From positions 1 to 16,068 of the forward strand of contig CABVDL010000058.1 of NCBI GenBank assembly GCA_902497035.1: a stretch of DNA of 16,068 nucleotides, given 5' to 3'. Below the pieces are notes generated by a model. That model was given only the letters and a program-made list of their open reading frames with translations. It was not told the origin of the DNA and did not search any database. The translations under genes were made by a program, and so were the position numbers. Of this stretch, positions 9,633 through 15,740 are shown piece after piece; position 1 is the first letter of the stretch, and each line of letters begins with the position of its first letter. Source of the stretch: an uncultured Prevotella sp. GTDB taxonomy: Bacteria > Bacteroidota > Bacteroidia > Bacteroidales > Bacteroidaceae.

Positions 9633-9661
9633 GGGGCGGGGATCATCCCCGCCCCTTTTTT
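9633..9661 (+). terminator. Rho-independent terminator after fumarase
   Basis: A 9-bp all-GC stem (GGGGCGGGG, 9633-9641, with its complement at 9647-9655) closes a 5-nt loop ATCAT and is followed by six T (9656-9661). Loop bases can pair further, so the palindrome is almost uninterrupted. A very similar palindrome lies at 16019-16039. Confidence 0.88.
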
Positions 9662-9681
9662 GTAGTCCTCGTCTTATAAGG

Positions 9682-10182
9682 CTATTCGCTTACAAATGTC
9701 ACGTCCTGTTCCCATTTCTTGTCAACGACAATCATCAGCAGTGGCCGCATGGCGTAGCTGATGTGCTTGCCTCTTTCCACTTTATAAGTGAATACCAGAC
9801 GCTTGCCCTCAGCCTTCAGCGAGAGGGGTTCATAGGCGGTGAGCTGGCTGACGATGCCCTCGCTCACGGCAATGACAAACTGCCTCTGGAAGTCGATGGG
9901 TGTGGGCTCTCCGTTCTTGCCCATGACCGCAGCCATGCCGAAGAGCTTGTCGAAAGCCGCCTGGTCGGTGATCTTCTCCCGGATGGGGCGGCTGACGCTG
10001 CTGTTGACGTAATAATGGTCGGCTATGATGTAGCTCACGGCTTTCCCGTCATTGCCACTCCTTGTTGTGGCGCATGAGCCCAGCACCACGGCCATACCGG
10101 CGGCAAGGCAAAGCAATAATCGGACAACCTTGCACGGACGCAGCGATTTTTTCGTATTTTTGCAGACAAAACAGCTTATCAT
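9682..10182 (-). CDS. Small lipoprotein of unknown function, possibly PrcB-like
   Basis: From the ATG at 10182 the protein is 166 residues. A basic N-terminus leads into a hydrophobic stretch and the lipobox LGSC (residues 34-37), so it should be lipid-anchored after cleavage before C37. The mature part contains ITDQAAFDKLFG and TPIDFQRQFVIAV, then YKVERGKHISYAMRPLLMIVVDKK near the end. This pattern is loosely like the PrcB C-terminal domain fold, but I cannot confirm it, so no function is given. ATGs at 10194 and 10215 are in frame upstream; 10182 is preferred because it gives the shortest complete signal peptide. The n-region (about 20 residues, with three Cys) is still long. Its 5' end overlaps the ygbA-like gene head to head, and no TAnnTTTG box is visible for it. 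Confidence 0.72.
   Translation of the reverse strand: MISCFVCKNTKKSLRPCKVVRLLLCLAAGMAVVLGSCATTRSGNDGKAVSYIIADHYYVNSSVSRPIREKITDQAAFDKLFGMAAVMGKNGEPTPIDFQRQFVIAVSEGIVSQLTAYEPLSLKAEGKRLVFTYKVERGKHISYAMRPLLMIVVDKKWEQDVTFVSE
10130..10162 (+). promoter_or_regulatory. Promoter of the ygbA-like gene
   Basis: TTG (10130-10132) and TATTTTTG (10155-10162) are separated by 22 nt, close to the Bacteroidetes -33/-7 arrangement. The ATG at 10181 follows by 18 nt. The whole promoter lies within the signal-peptide codons of the lipoprotein gene on the other strand. Confidence 0.6.
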
Positions 10183-10480
10183 GGGTAAAGTCATAGAGAG
10201 AGAAAAGCGCACCATCGACTTGATGATACGCCTATATTGCCGTCACAAACTGAAACAGAAGTCACCGGATGCCGCGCATTTGGCGCTCATTGCCTATTGC
10301 CAGCGCCGGCTCGACCATTGCCGTTGGCTTGACGGCAAGCCGCCCTGCCGCTACTGCACCTCGCATTGCTATGGCAGGGAGCAGCAGGAGGAGGTGCGCC
10401 GCATCATGAGGTGGATGGGGCCACGCATGCTGCTGTATGCGCCGATGGAGGTCATTCGCCACCTGTTGAGGCGGGGGTAG
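10181..10480 (+). CDS. YgbA/nitrous oxide-stimulated promoter family protein
   Basis: The 99-residue protein resembles E. coli YgbA (the family named 'nitrous oxide-stimulated promoter'). Conserved features are REKRTIDLMIRLYCRHKL at the start, LIAYCQRRLDHC in the middle, the Cys-rich core PPCRYCTSHCYG (about 63-74), and the ending MRWMGPRMLLYAPMEVIRHLL. The cysteine pattern suggests metal binding, but this is not proven. In E. coli, ygbA belongs to the NsrR nitric-oxide stress regulon; the biochemical role is unclear. The frame extends upstream to 10052, but the ATG at 10181 is chosen because family similarity begins there and a -33/-7 promoter lies just before it. It overlaps the start of the lipoprotein gene by two bases and converges on tcdA with one base between the stops. 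Confidence 0.85.
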   Translation: MGKVIEREKRTIDLMIRLYCRHKLKQKSPDAAHLALIAYCQRRLDHCRWLDGKPPCRYCTSHCYGREQQEEVRRIMRWMGPRMLLYAPMEVIRHLLRRG

Positions 10481-10481
10481 G

Positions 10482-11375
10482 TCACTGCGGGGCCTCGGCC
10501 TGCGCTTTCCGCTTGGCCACCCGGTCGCGGTAGGCCTTGAGATAGGCCTCGTGGCGGCGTGCGGCCTCCTGGGCGTAGGCGTTGTCGGGATCCTGGTTGA
10601 GGTCGATGCGCATGGTGTGGGCATTGTTGATGAGGTCTTTCACCACTTCGCTGCCGCAGAGCAGGCCGGCGGTGGCCGGTACCCATGCGTTGCTGCTTGG
10701 GATGGTGTGGCGCTCTGTGCACGACCGCATGTCCTTGGCCGGGCAGATGCAGTGGTAGCGGCAGCTGATGTCGTCCTGCTCGATGCTCTCTAAGGGCAGC
10801 TCGGGACTGTAGACCACTTTCAGATGCCTGATGCCGGTCTTGCGGAGCTTCTTGCGTATGACCTTGGCCAGCGGGTCGTTGATGGTCTTCCAGATGTCGG
10901 TCACACGCAGCTGCGACGCGTCGAGCTTGTAGGCCGCGCCCATGCAGGAGATGATGGGGATATTGAGGTCGTGGCAGCGCCGGATGAGGTCGAGTTTCGC
11001 CGTGACCGTGTCGATGCAGTCGACCACGTAGTCATAGTTGCTGAAGTCAAACTGTCCGGCGTTGTCGGGCAGGTAAAATGTCTGGTACTTCCGCACGTGG
11101 CAGCGGGGGTTGATGTCGTGGATGCGTGCCTCGGCCACGTCCACCTTGTGCTGTCCGACGGTGGAGATGGTCGCCAGAATCTGCCGGTTGACATTGGTCA
11201 GGCAGACGCGGTCGTCATCGATGATGTCAAGGGCGCCCACACCGCTGCGTGCCAGCACCTCAACCACGTAGCCGCCCACGCCGCCCACGCCGAATACGGC
11301 CACACGCGAGCCGTTGAGCGTGTCGATGGCCGGCTTGCCCAACAAGAGTTGTGTGCGAGAAAATTGGTCCTGCAT
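10482..11375 (-). CDS. tcdA: tRNA threonylcarbamoyladenosine dehydratase (TcdA)
   Basis: The 297-residue protein is an E1/ThiF-like adenylating enzyme of the TcdA (CsdL, YgdL) type. It uses ATP to cyclise t6A at tRNA position 37 to ct6A. The N-terminal part begins with SRTQLLLG, followed by the nucleotide-binding VFGVGGVGGYV (G29-G35) and the acidic DIIDDDRV. NVNRQ (61-65) contains the conserved Arg. The middle has YDYVVDCIDTVTAKL and ISCMGAAYKLD, and the C-terminal part has the family segment VVYSPELPLE. The basic Ala/Arg-rich tail is typical. It belongs to this group rather than MoeB or ThiF because of that segment and the stand-alone setting. A minus-strand -7 box lies upstream. Confidence 0.93.
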   Translation of the reverse strand: MQDQFSRTQLLLGKPAIDTLNGSRVAVFGVGGVGGYVVEVLARSGVGALDIIDDDRVCLTNVNRQILATISTVGQHKVDVAEARIHDINPRCHVRKYQTFYLPDNAGQFDFSNYDYVVDCIDTVTAKLDLIRRCHDLNIPIISCMGAAYKLDASQLRVTDIWKTINDPLAKVIRKKLRKTGIRHLKVVYSPELPLESIEQDDISCRYHCICPAKDMRSCTERHTIPSSNAWVPATAGLLCGSEVVKDLINNAHTMRIDLNQDPDNAYAQEAARRHEAYLKAYRDRVAKRKAQAEAPQ

Positions 11376-11420
11376 GATGGAATGTTGTGTTTATCTTGAA
11401 CTTTTTTCGCTTAGAGACGG

Positions 11421-11428
11421 CAAAGTTA
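11421..11428 (-). promoter_or_regulatory. -7 box of tcdA
   Basis: Read on the minus strand this is TAACTTTG, an exact TAnnTTTG match. Transcription would start near 11415, leaving about a 40-nt leader before the tcdA ATG at 11375. No clear -33 box is visible. Confidence 0.55.
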
Positions 11429-11440
11429 CGCAATTTTTCA

Positions 11441-11448
11441 TACCTTTG
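11441..11448 (+). promoter_or_regulatory. -7 box of the small membrane protein gene
   Basis: TACCTTTG matches TAnnTTTG. The ATG at 11470 is 21 nt downstream, a usual leader length. The expected -33 position overlaps the -7 box of the divergent tcdA promoter. Confidence 0.55.
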
Positions 11449-11469
11449 CTAATAAAAACCGAACAAACA

Positions 11470-11847
11470 ATGGCTAAACAGGAATATCCGACCGAGTTTG
11501 AGACTTACTGGAAAGCCCATGAGGCAGCCCTCATTGAGGCCGCGCCCCGCGCCCTGCGCGAGGAACGGGCCAACAGCAACAGAATGAACACGGCTGGCGA
11601 CTGGCTCATCTATGTCATCCCTTTCATGGTGATGGTCGGCTTCGACAATGCCGGACTCATCGCTAACGAGATGCTCAACTTCATCATCAGCATCGTGCTG
11701 GGCGTGCTGTGCTTCGGTCTTGTCACGTTCATCAAACCCTACGTCACCAATAAGCGCAACATCGTTGACATCGACCAGGATATCAAGGACTATTTCCTAA
11801 GCGTCTACCGGAAAGAGGGGCTGTACGGCCTGGAGAAACTGGCATAG
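11470..11847 (+). CDS. Small membrane protein of unknown function, two TM segments
   Basis: The 125-residue protein is not recognised. It has an acidic/amphipathic N-terminus (about 1-45) rich in Glu, Ala and Arg, then two hydrophobic segments: WLIYVIPFMVMVGF (about 46-59) and FIISIVLGVLCFGLVTF (about 72-88). Between them is a short loop, DNAGLIANEMLN. The C-terminal 35 residues are soluble and charged (KRNIVDIDQDIKDYFLSVYR). This suggests an inner-membrane hairpin with both ends on the same side. The frame is open back to 11314, but the ATG at 11470 is chosen because it lies 21 nt after a TACCTTTG box; the upstream part would run through the divergent promoter region. It converges on hemW, 86 nt away. 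Confidence 0.78.
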   Translation: MAKQEYPTEFETYWKAHEAALIEAAPRALREERANSNRMNTAGDWLIYVIPFMVMVGFDNAGLIANEMLNFIISIVLGVLCFGLVTFIKPYVTNKRNIVDIDQDIKDYFLSVYRKEGLYGLEKLA

Positions 11848-11933
11848 CACCGACGGGGTAGTATGCATCCTCGGTGATACCGTGGGTGACCGGTGCGGTC
11901 GGGTTTGCCGGCCCCGTCCGTTGGCCCCGTCCG

Positions 11934-13097
11934 CTATACGTGCATCAGGTCGCTCATGATGATGTTGCTGATGCTGATGCCCTGTCGTGAGAGATGAATG
12001 TGACCGTTTTCCTCAATGAGCAGACCGCGAAGCAGATAATCCTTGGCGCAGTCCATTAGATATTTCCGATAGGGTTCTTCCAGTCTGTTGAGGTCAATGC
12101 CCTCAACGGTGCGCAGGGCGGTGGTCACGATGTCATCGTAGTGGGTGTTGTCGTCAATCTTCTCCTCCTCATAGGGCAGCATTCCCTTGTTGATGCTGTC
12201 GATATACCGTCTGATGTCGTCCGGGTTCCAGTGGCGTGTGCGCCGGTAATAGCTGTGTGCGCCGGCGCCGAGTCCGATGTAGGGTTTGTCCTGCCAATAG
12301 CTGCTGTTGTGTCGGCTGCGCCATGGACTGTGTGGCATTCCGTCTTTTCGCGCAAAGTTGCTGATTTCATAATGCTCATAGCCTGCTGCCGTGAGACGGT
12401 CGACGAGCTCGTCATACATGCGCAGGCTCAGCTCCTCGTCTACTTCCCTCACCTTTCCCGACACCAGCATGCCGTAGAGCGGCGTACCCTCCTCGTACAT
12501 CAGTCCGTAGGCCGAGATATGCTCCGGCTGCAGGTCTGTCGCATGCCGGATGTCGCTCCGCCAGTCGTCCATCGTCTCGTCGGGGAAGCCGAACATCAGG
12601 TCCAGGCTGATGTTGCCTATGCCGTCGTGCCTGAGACTGTCGACGGCCCGGTCCACCTCCATCGCACTGTGCCGTCGGCGGAGGAAGTGCAGGCGTTCGT
12701 CGGAGAAAGTCTGCGCGCCCATGCTCACGCGGTTGACGGGAAGACCGCTGAACATCCCCGGCCATATGTCGTCGGGATTGCATTCTATCGTCACCTCGGC
12801 ATCGGGACTCACCTCATACACCTTATTATATATATGGCCGAACAGCCGTGCGAGCTGGCCGTGGCTGAGCTGGCTCGGCGTGCCGCCACCGAGATAGACG
12901 GTGGACAGCCGCGGTTTGTAGGGCAGCAGCTCCATTTCCCGGCACAGGGCATCGGTATAGGCCTGGCGCAAGGGCAGGAGGGTGGTGGAGTAGAAGCCGC
13001 AGTAGATGCAGCGGCTGGAACAAAATGGAATGTGGATATACAGGCCCGCGTCAGACCCGTTGGCCGCCGTTTGGTTCATCGTGTGGTAAGTTGTCAT
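11934..13097 (-). CDS. hemW: Radical SAM heme chaperone HemW
   Basis: The 387-residue protein has the radical SAM motif in YIHIPFCSSRCIYCGF with cluster cysteines C26, C30 and C33. The residue two places after the third Cys is Phe, not the fourth Cys of true HemN, which marks HemW, a heme-binding chaperone for heme transfer rather than a coproporphyrinogen oxidase. Other family segments are YLGGGTPSQLS, IECNPDD, SMGAQTFSDERLHFLRRRHS, DLMFGFPDE, HISAYGLMYEEGTPL, YEISNFAR and IGLGAGAHSY. The C-terminal HemN-type domain is present. The start may be the ATG at 13097 or the in-frame ATG at 13079 (residue 7); the -7 box position gives a very short leader for the former and a more usual one of about 25 nt for the latter. 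Confidence 0.93.
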   Translation of the reverse strand: MTTYHTMNQTAANGSDAGLYIHIPFCSSRCIYCGFYSTTLLPLRQAYTDALCREMELLPYKPRLSTVYLGGGTPSQLSHGQLARLFGHIYNKVYEVSPDAEVTIECNPDDIWPGMFSGLPVNRVSMGAQTFSDERLHFLRRRHSAMEVDRAVDSLRHDGIGNISLDLMFGFPDETMDDWRSDIRHATDLQPEHISAYGLMYEEGTPLYGMLVSGKVREVDEELSLRMYDELVDRLTAAGYEHYEISNFARKDGMPHSPWRSRHNSSYWQDKPYIGLGAGAHSYYRRTRHWNPDDIRRYIDSINKGMLPYEEEKIDDNTHYDDIVTTALRTVEGIDLNRLEEPYRKYLMDCAKDYLLRGLLIEENGHIHLSRQGISISNIIMSDLMHV

Positions 13098-13110
13098 AGT
13101 ACTTTGTCCG

Positions 13111-13118
13111 CAAAAGTA
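13111..13118 (-). promoter_or_regulatory. -7 box of hemW
   Basis: On the minus strand this reads TACTTTTG, an exact TAnnTTTG match, just upstream of the hemW start. No TTTG -33 box is seen at the expected spacing; instead the inverted repeat at 13136-13153 lies in that area. Confidence 0.5.
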
Positions 13119-13135
13119 CTAATTAGTTTTAAAAT

Positions 13136-13153
13136 ACGGCACTTTTTCGCCGT
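13136..13153. promoter_or_regulatory. Inverted repeat, candidate operator between hemW and EF-G2
   Basis: ACGGC (13136-13140) and GCCGT (13149-13153) are perfect inverted arms separated by an 8-base AT-rich spacer. With one mismatch per side the arms extend outward by A/T bases (13133-13156). The element ends 5 bases before the candidate -33 box of EF-G2 and also overlaps the expected -33 area of the hemW promoter. Size and placement fit a dimeric regulator of the CRP/FNR type, but this is inference. It could instead form a hairpin at the end of an antisense RNA. Confidence 0.4.
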
Positions 13154-13158
13154 TTTCC

Positions 13159-13189
13159 TTTGATGTTGTCTGTTTTTTGCCTAACTTTA
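13159..13189 (+). promoter_or_regulatory. Probable promoter of the EF-G2 gene
   Basis: TTTG (13159-13162) and TAACTTTA (13182-13189) are 19 nt apart, the standard Bacteroidetes spacing. The -7 box deviates only in its last base. Transcription would begin near 13196 and leave a leader of about 68 nt, which starts with a stem-loop. Confidence 0.6.
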
Positions 13190-13194
13190 ACAAC

Positions 13195-13221
13195 GCTTAG
13201 GGATGCAGGCCAGCCCTGAGC
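13195..13221 (+). promoter_or_regulatory. Stem-loop at the start of the EF-G2 leader
   Basis: GCTTAGGG (13195-13202) pairs with CCCTGAGC (13214-13221) with one G-U pair, around an 11-nt loop. It lies at or just after the predicted transcription start. No T-run follows, so it is not a terminator; it could stabilise the mRNA or regulate translation. Confidence 0.4.
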
Positions 13222-13263
13222 TTATCAAGACCGTAATAGTACTAACACTTAAAATCTTTTGAT

Positions 13264-15426
13264 ATGAAAGTATATCAGACTAACGAAATCAAGAACATTG
13301 CGCTCATTGGCGCCAAAGGTAGCGGCAAGACCACGCTTGCCGAGAGTTTGCTATATGAGGCTGGGGTCATCAAACGCCGTGGGACGGTAGAGCAAAAGAA
13401 TACCGTGTCTGACTTCATGCCGGTGGAATTGAACTTAGGTTATTCGGTCTTTCCTACCGTGTTTCATGCCGAGTGGAACAATAAGAAACTTAACTTTATC
13501 GACTGCCCCGGTTCCGACGACTTCGTAGGAGGTGCCATCACCGCGCTCAATGTGACCGACCTCGCAGTCATGCTTATCAACGGACAATATGGCCCTGAGG
13601 TGGGTACACAAAATAATTTCCGCTATACTGAAAAACTGAAAAAGCCGGTTATCTTCCTTATCAACCAGCTTGACTCCGACAAATGCGACTTCGACAACGT
13701 GATGAACCAGATGCGTGAGGTGTATGGTCCAAAGTGCGTCCAGATACAGTACCCGCTTGAGACGGGTCCCAACTTCCACAGTCTTATCGACGTGCTGATC
13801 ATGAAGAAGCTGTCGTGGGGGCCTGACGGCGGTGAGCCGAAGCGTGAGGATATTCCTGATGGGGAGAAGGAAAAGGCCAATGAGCTGCACAAGGCACTCG
13901 TTGAGGCAGCCGCCGAGAACGACGAGGGACTGATGGAGAAGTTCTTCGATGACGAGGAGCTTAACGAGGATGAGCTGCGCATGGGCATACGCAAGGGACT
14001 TATCAACCGCGACATTTTCCCCGTATTCTGCGTGGATGCTCACAAGGACATGGGCGTACAGCGTCTGATGGAGTTCCTCGGCAATGTCGTTCCTTTCGTG
14101 AGCGACATGCCTGCCTATCGCGACACCCGCGGCGAGGAGGTTCCGGCCGACAGCAACGGCCCCGAGAGCATCTACTTCTTCAAGACGGGCATGGAGCCGC
14201 ATATCGGCGAGGTGAGCTACTTCAAGGTGATGAGCGGCAAGGTGCATTCGGGTGACGATCTGACCAATGCCGACCGCGGCTCAAAGGAGCGCCTGGGCCA
14301 GATCTATGTCTGCGCAGGCTCCAACCGTCTGCCGGTTGACGAGCTGGTGGCAGGCGACATTGGCTGTACGGTGAAGCTGAAGGATGTCAAGACAGGCAAT
14401 ACGCTCGACGGCAAGGATGCCGAGAACATCCGCTTCGACTTTGTGAAATACCCGCGTCCGAAATATGCGCGTGCCATCAAGGCCAAGAACCCGCAGGACC
14501 TGGAGAAAGTGATGGCCGTGCTGACGCGCATGCGCCAGGAAGACCCCACATGGGTGGTGGAGCAGAGCAAGGAGCTGCGCCAGACCATCGTCCACGGTCA
14601 GGGTGAGTTCCACCTGCGTGTGCTGAAGTGGCGCCTGGAGAACAACGAGAAACTGGAGGTGGAATACGAGGAGCCGCGCGTGCCTTACCGTGAGACCATC
14701 ACCAAGAAGGCCAAGGCCAACTACCGTCATAAGAAGCAGAGCGGCGGAGCCGGACAGTTCGGCGAGGTGTCGCTCATCGTGGAGCCTTATGCCGAGGGCA
14801 TGCCCGACCCGACGGTGTATAAGTTTGACGGCCAGGAGTTCAAGATGAACATCAAGTCGAAAGAGGAGAAAGACCTTCCCTGGGGCGGCAAGCTGCAGTT
14901 TATCAACAGCGTTGTCGGCGGCGCCATCGACCTGCGTTTCATGCCCGCCATCCTCAAGGGTGTGATGGACTGCATGGAGCGCGGCCCGCTTACGGGCAGT
15001 TACGCCCGCGACGTGCGCGTCGTGGTGTTCGACGGCAAGATGCATCCCGTCGACTCCAACGAGCTGTCGTTCACGCTTGCCGCGCGCCATGCGTTCTCCG
15101 ACGCCTTCAAGGCCGCCGGACCAAAAATCTTGGAGCCTATCTACGACCTTGAGATTTATGTGCCTGCCGACTACATGGGTGACGTGATGAGTGACCTCCA
15201 GGGCCGCCGTGCCATCATCATGGGCATGGACTCCGAGGCCGGTTACCAGAAGCTGCAGGCCAAGATTCCATTGAAAGAGCTGTCCAACTATAGCGTTGCG
15301 CTCAGTTCGCTCACTGGCGGCCGTGCCAGCTTCACCACGAAGTTTGCCAGCTACGAGCTTGTGCCGGGCGACCTGCAGACCAAGCTGATTGCCGAGCACG
15401 AGAAAGAACAGGAGACTGAGGAATAG
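13264..15426 (+). CDS. EF-G paralogue (EF-G2 type) with degenerate GTPase motifs
   Basis: The 720-residue protein has the full EF-G layout: G domain with G' insert (about 1-285), domain II, domain III (MRQEDPTWVVEQSKELRQTI), domain IV (YRETI, then QSGGAGQFGEV) and domain V (EPIYDLEIYVPADYMGDVMSDLQGRR given in parts: EPIYDLEIYVP, DVMSDLQGRRA). The P-loop GAKGSGKT (16-23) is kept but lacks the canonical AHID. The G3 motif is DCPGSDDF (80-87): Ser84 stands where EF-G has the catalytic His. G4 is NQLD (134-137) instead of NKMD, and no RGITI switch I sequence is visible. This fits Bacteroides EF-G2, reported to promote translocation without GTP hydrolysis and to be induced by carbon starvation. 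The ordinary fusA is expected elsewhere in the genome. The ATG at 13264 is the only sensible start, and a terminator follows. Confidence 0.93.
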   Translation: MKVYQTNEIKNIALIGAKGSGKTTLAESLLYEAGVIKRRGTVEQKNTVSDFMPVELNLGYSVFPTVFHAEWNNKKLNFIDCPGSDDFVGGAITALNVTDLAVMLINGQYGPEVGTQNNFRYTEKLKKPVIFLINQLDSDKCDFDNVMNQMREVYGPKCVQIQYPLETGPNFHSLIDVLIMKKLSWGPDGGEPKREDIPDGEKEKANELHKALVEAAAENDEGLMEKFFDDEELNEDELRMGIRKGLINRDIFPVFCVDAHKDMGVQRLMEFLGNVVPFVSDMPAYRDTRGEEVPADSNGPESIYFFKTGMEPHIGEVSYFKVMSGKVHSGDDLTNADRGSKERLGQIYVCAGSNRLPVDELVAGDIGCTVKLKDVKTGNTLDGKDAENIRFDFVKYPRPKYARAIKAKNPQDLEKVMAVLTRMRQEDPTWVVEQSKELRQTIVHGQGEFHLRVLKWRLENNEKLEVEYEEPRVPYRETITKKAKANYRHKKQSGGAGQFGEVSLIVEPYAEGMPDPTVYKFDGQEFKMNIKSKEEKDLPWGGKLQFINSVVGGAIDLRFMPAILKGVMDCMERGPLTGSYARDVRVVVFDGKMHPVDSNELSFTLAARHAFSDAFKAAGPKILEPIYDLEIYVPADYMGDVMSDLQGRRAIIMGMDSEAGYQKLQAKIPLKELSNYSVALSSLTGGRASFTTKFASYELVPGDLQTKLIAEHEKEQETEE

Positions 15427-15477
15427 GCTCCTTGACAGTTTGATTATCCTTTTTTATCCTTTTCATTTAATATGCTG

Positions 15478-15520
15478 GTCCCGGGTCAGGAAGCGTCTTG
15501 GCCCGGGACTGTTTGTTTTT
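15478..15520 (+). terminator. Rho-independent terminator after EF-G2
   Basis: GTCCCGGG (15478-15485) pairs perfectly with CCCGGGAC (15502-15509) around a 16-nt loop, followed by TGTTTGTTTTT (15510-15520). It starts about 50 bases after the stop codon. Confidence 0.8.
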
Positions 15521-15531
15521 GGCCTTCTCCT

Positions 15532-15619
15532 GGTACGATATCAGCCTTTTCCCGGTACGATATCAGCTTTTTCCCGGTACGATATCAGCCTTTTCCCAGT
15601 ACGATATCAGCCATTTCCC
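15532..15619. repeat. Tandem array 1: four 22-bp repeats with GGTACGATATC core
   Basis: Four head-to-tail units start at 15532, 15554, 15576 and 15598, each exactly 22 bp with no spacer. Each begins GGTACGATATCAGC (the last one AGTACGATATCAGC) and ends TTTCCC. Units differ at one to three positions only. A degenerate half unit (15521-15531) precedes and another (about 15620-15633) follows. Every unit carries the palindrome GATATC, so these recur exactly every 22 bp, about two helical turns. The period is not a multiple of three, which argues against coding. Confidence 0.93.
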
Positions 15620-15637
15620 GAGACAATCTGGCCGTAC

Positions 15638-15735
15638 CGACAAAGTGTGACGTCCGCCCTACTTAATTATGGCGACCGCAATAAATAACTGCGGTGGCCG
15701 CCATAAATAACTGCGGCGGCCACCATACTTTGTCG
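15638..15735. repeat. Long imperfect palindrome enclosing array 2
   Basis: The outer arms CGACAAAGT (15638-15646) and ACTTTGTCG (15727-15735) are perfect inverted repeats. Inside are three related GC-rich arms: ATGGCGACCGC (15669-15679), GGTGGCCGCC (15693-15702) and GGCGGCCACC (15715-15724). The last two are exact inverted complements, and the first can pair with the second through a 3-base bulge, so alternative hairpins are possible. Confidence 0.7.
15681..15724. repeat. Tandem array 2: two 22-bp repeats with ATAAATAACTGCGG core
   Basis: Two adjacent 22-bp units (15681-15702 and 15703-15724) both begin ATAAATAACTGCGG and differ at two positions. These two differences make the unit ends (GGTGGCCGCC and GGCGGCCACC) exact inverted complements, so the array is both a direct and an inverted repeat. 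Confidence 0.85.
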
Positions 15736-15740
15736 TTAAA

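Noticed and set aside
10052..10480. Longer version of the ygbA-like protein starting at 10052
   Set aside because: The extra 43 residues overlap the promoter and the opposite lipoprotein gene and have no family similarity.
11314..11847. Longer version of the small membrane protein starting at 11314
   Set aside because: The extension runs through tcdA and both promoter boxes; the ATG at 11470 fits the promoter distance.
11848..11876. Hairpin CACCGA/TCGGTG between the small membrane protein gene and hemW
   Set aside because: It has only a 6-bp outer stem with a bulged inner part and no T-run on either strand, so I do not call it a terminator.
11910..11933. Two direct copies of GGCCCCGTCCG near the hemW stop codon
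   Set aside because: Only two short GC-rich copies are present, with no sign of an element; most likely a local duplication.
12141..13163. 340-codon plus-strand frame opposite hemW
   Set aside because: HemW is unambiguous on the minus strand; the antisense frame has no recognisable domain and no promoter box.
14281..15399. 372-codon minus-strand frame opposite EF-G2
   Set aside because: Shadow of the EF-G2 gene, with no motif or promoter.
15389..15688. 99-codon plus-strand frame running through the 22-bp array
   Set aside because: It starts inside the EF-G2 gene and crosses its terminator. Repeats of 22 bp change frame at each unit, so the repeated peptide-like pattern is an artefact.
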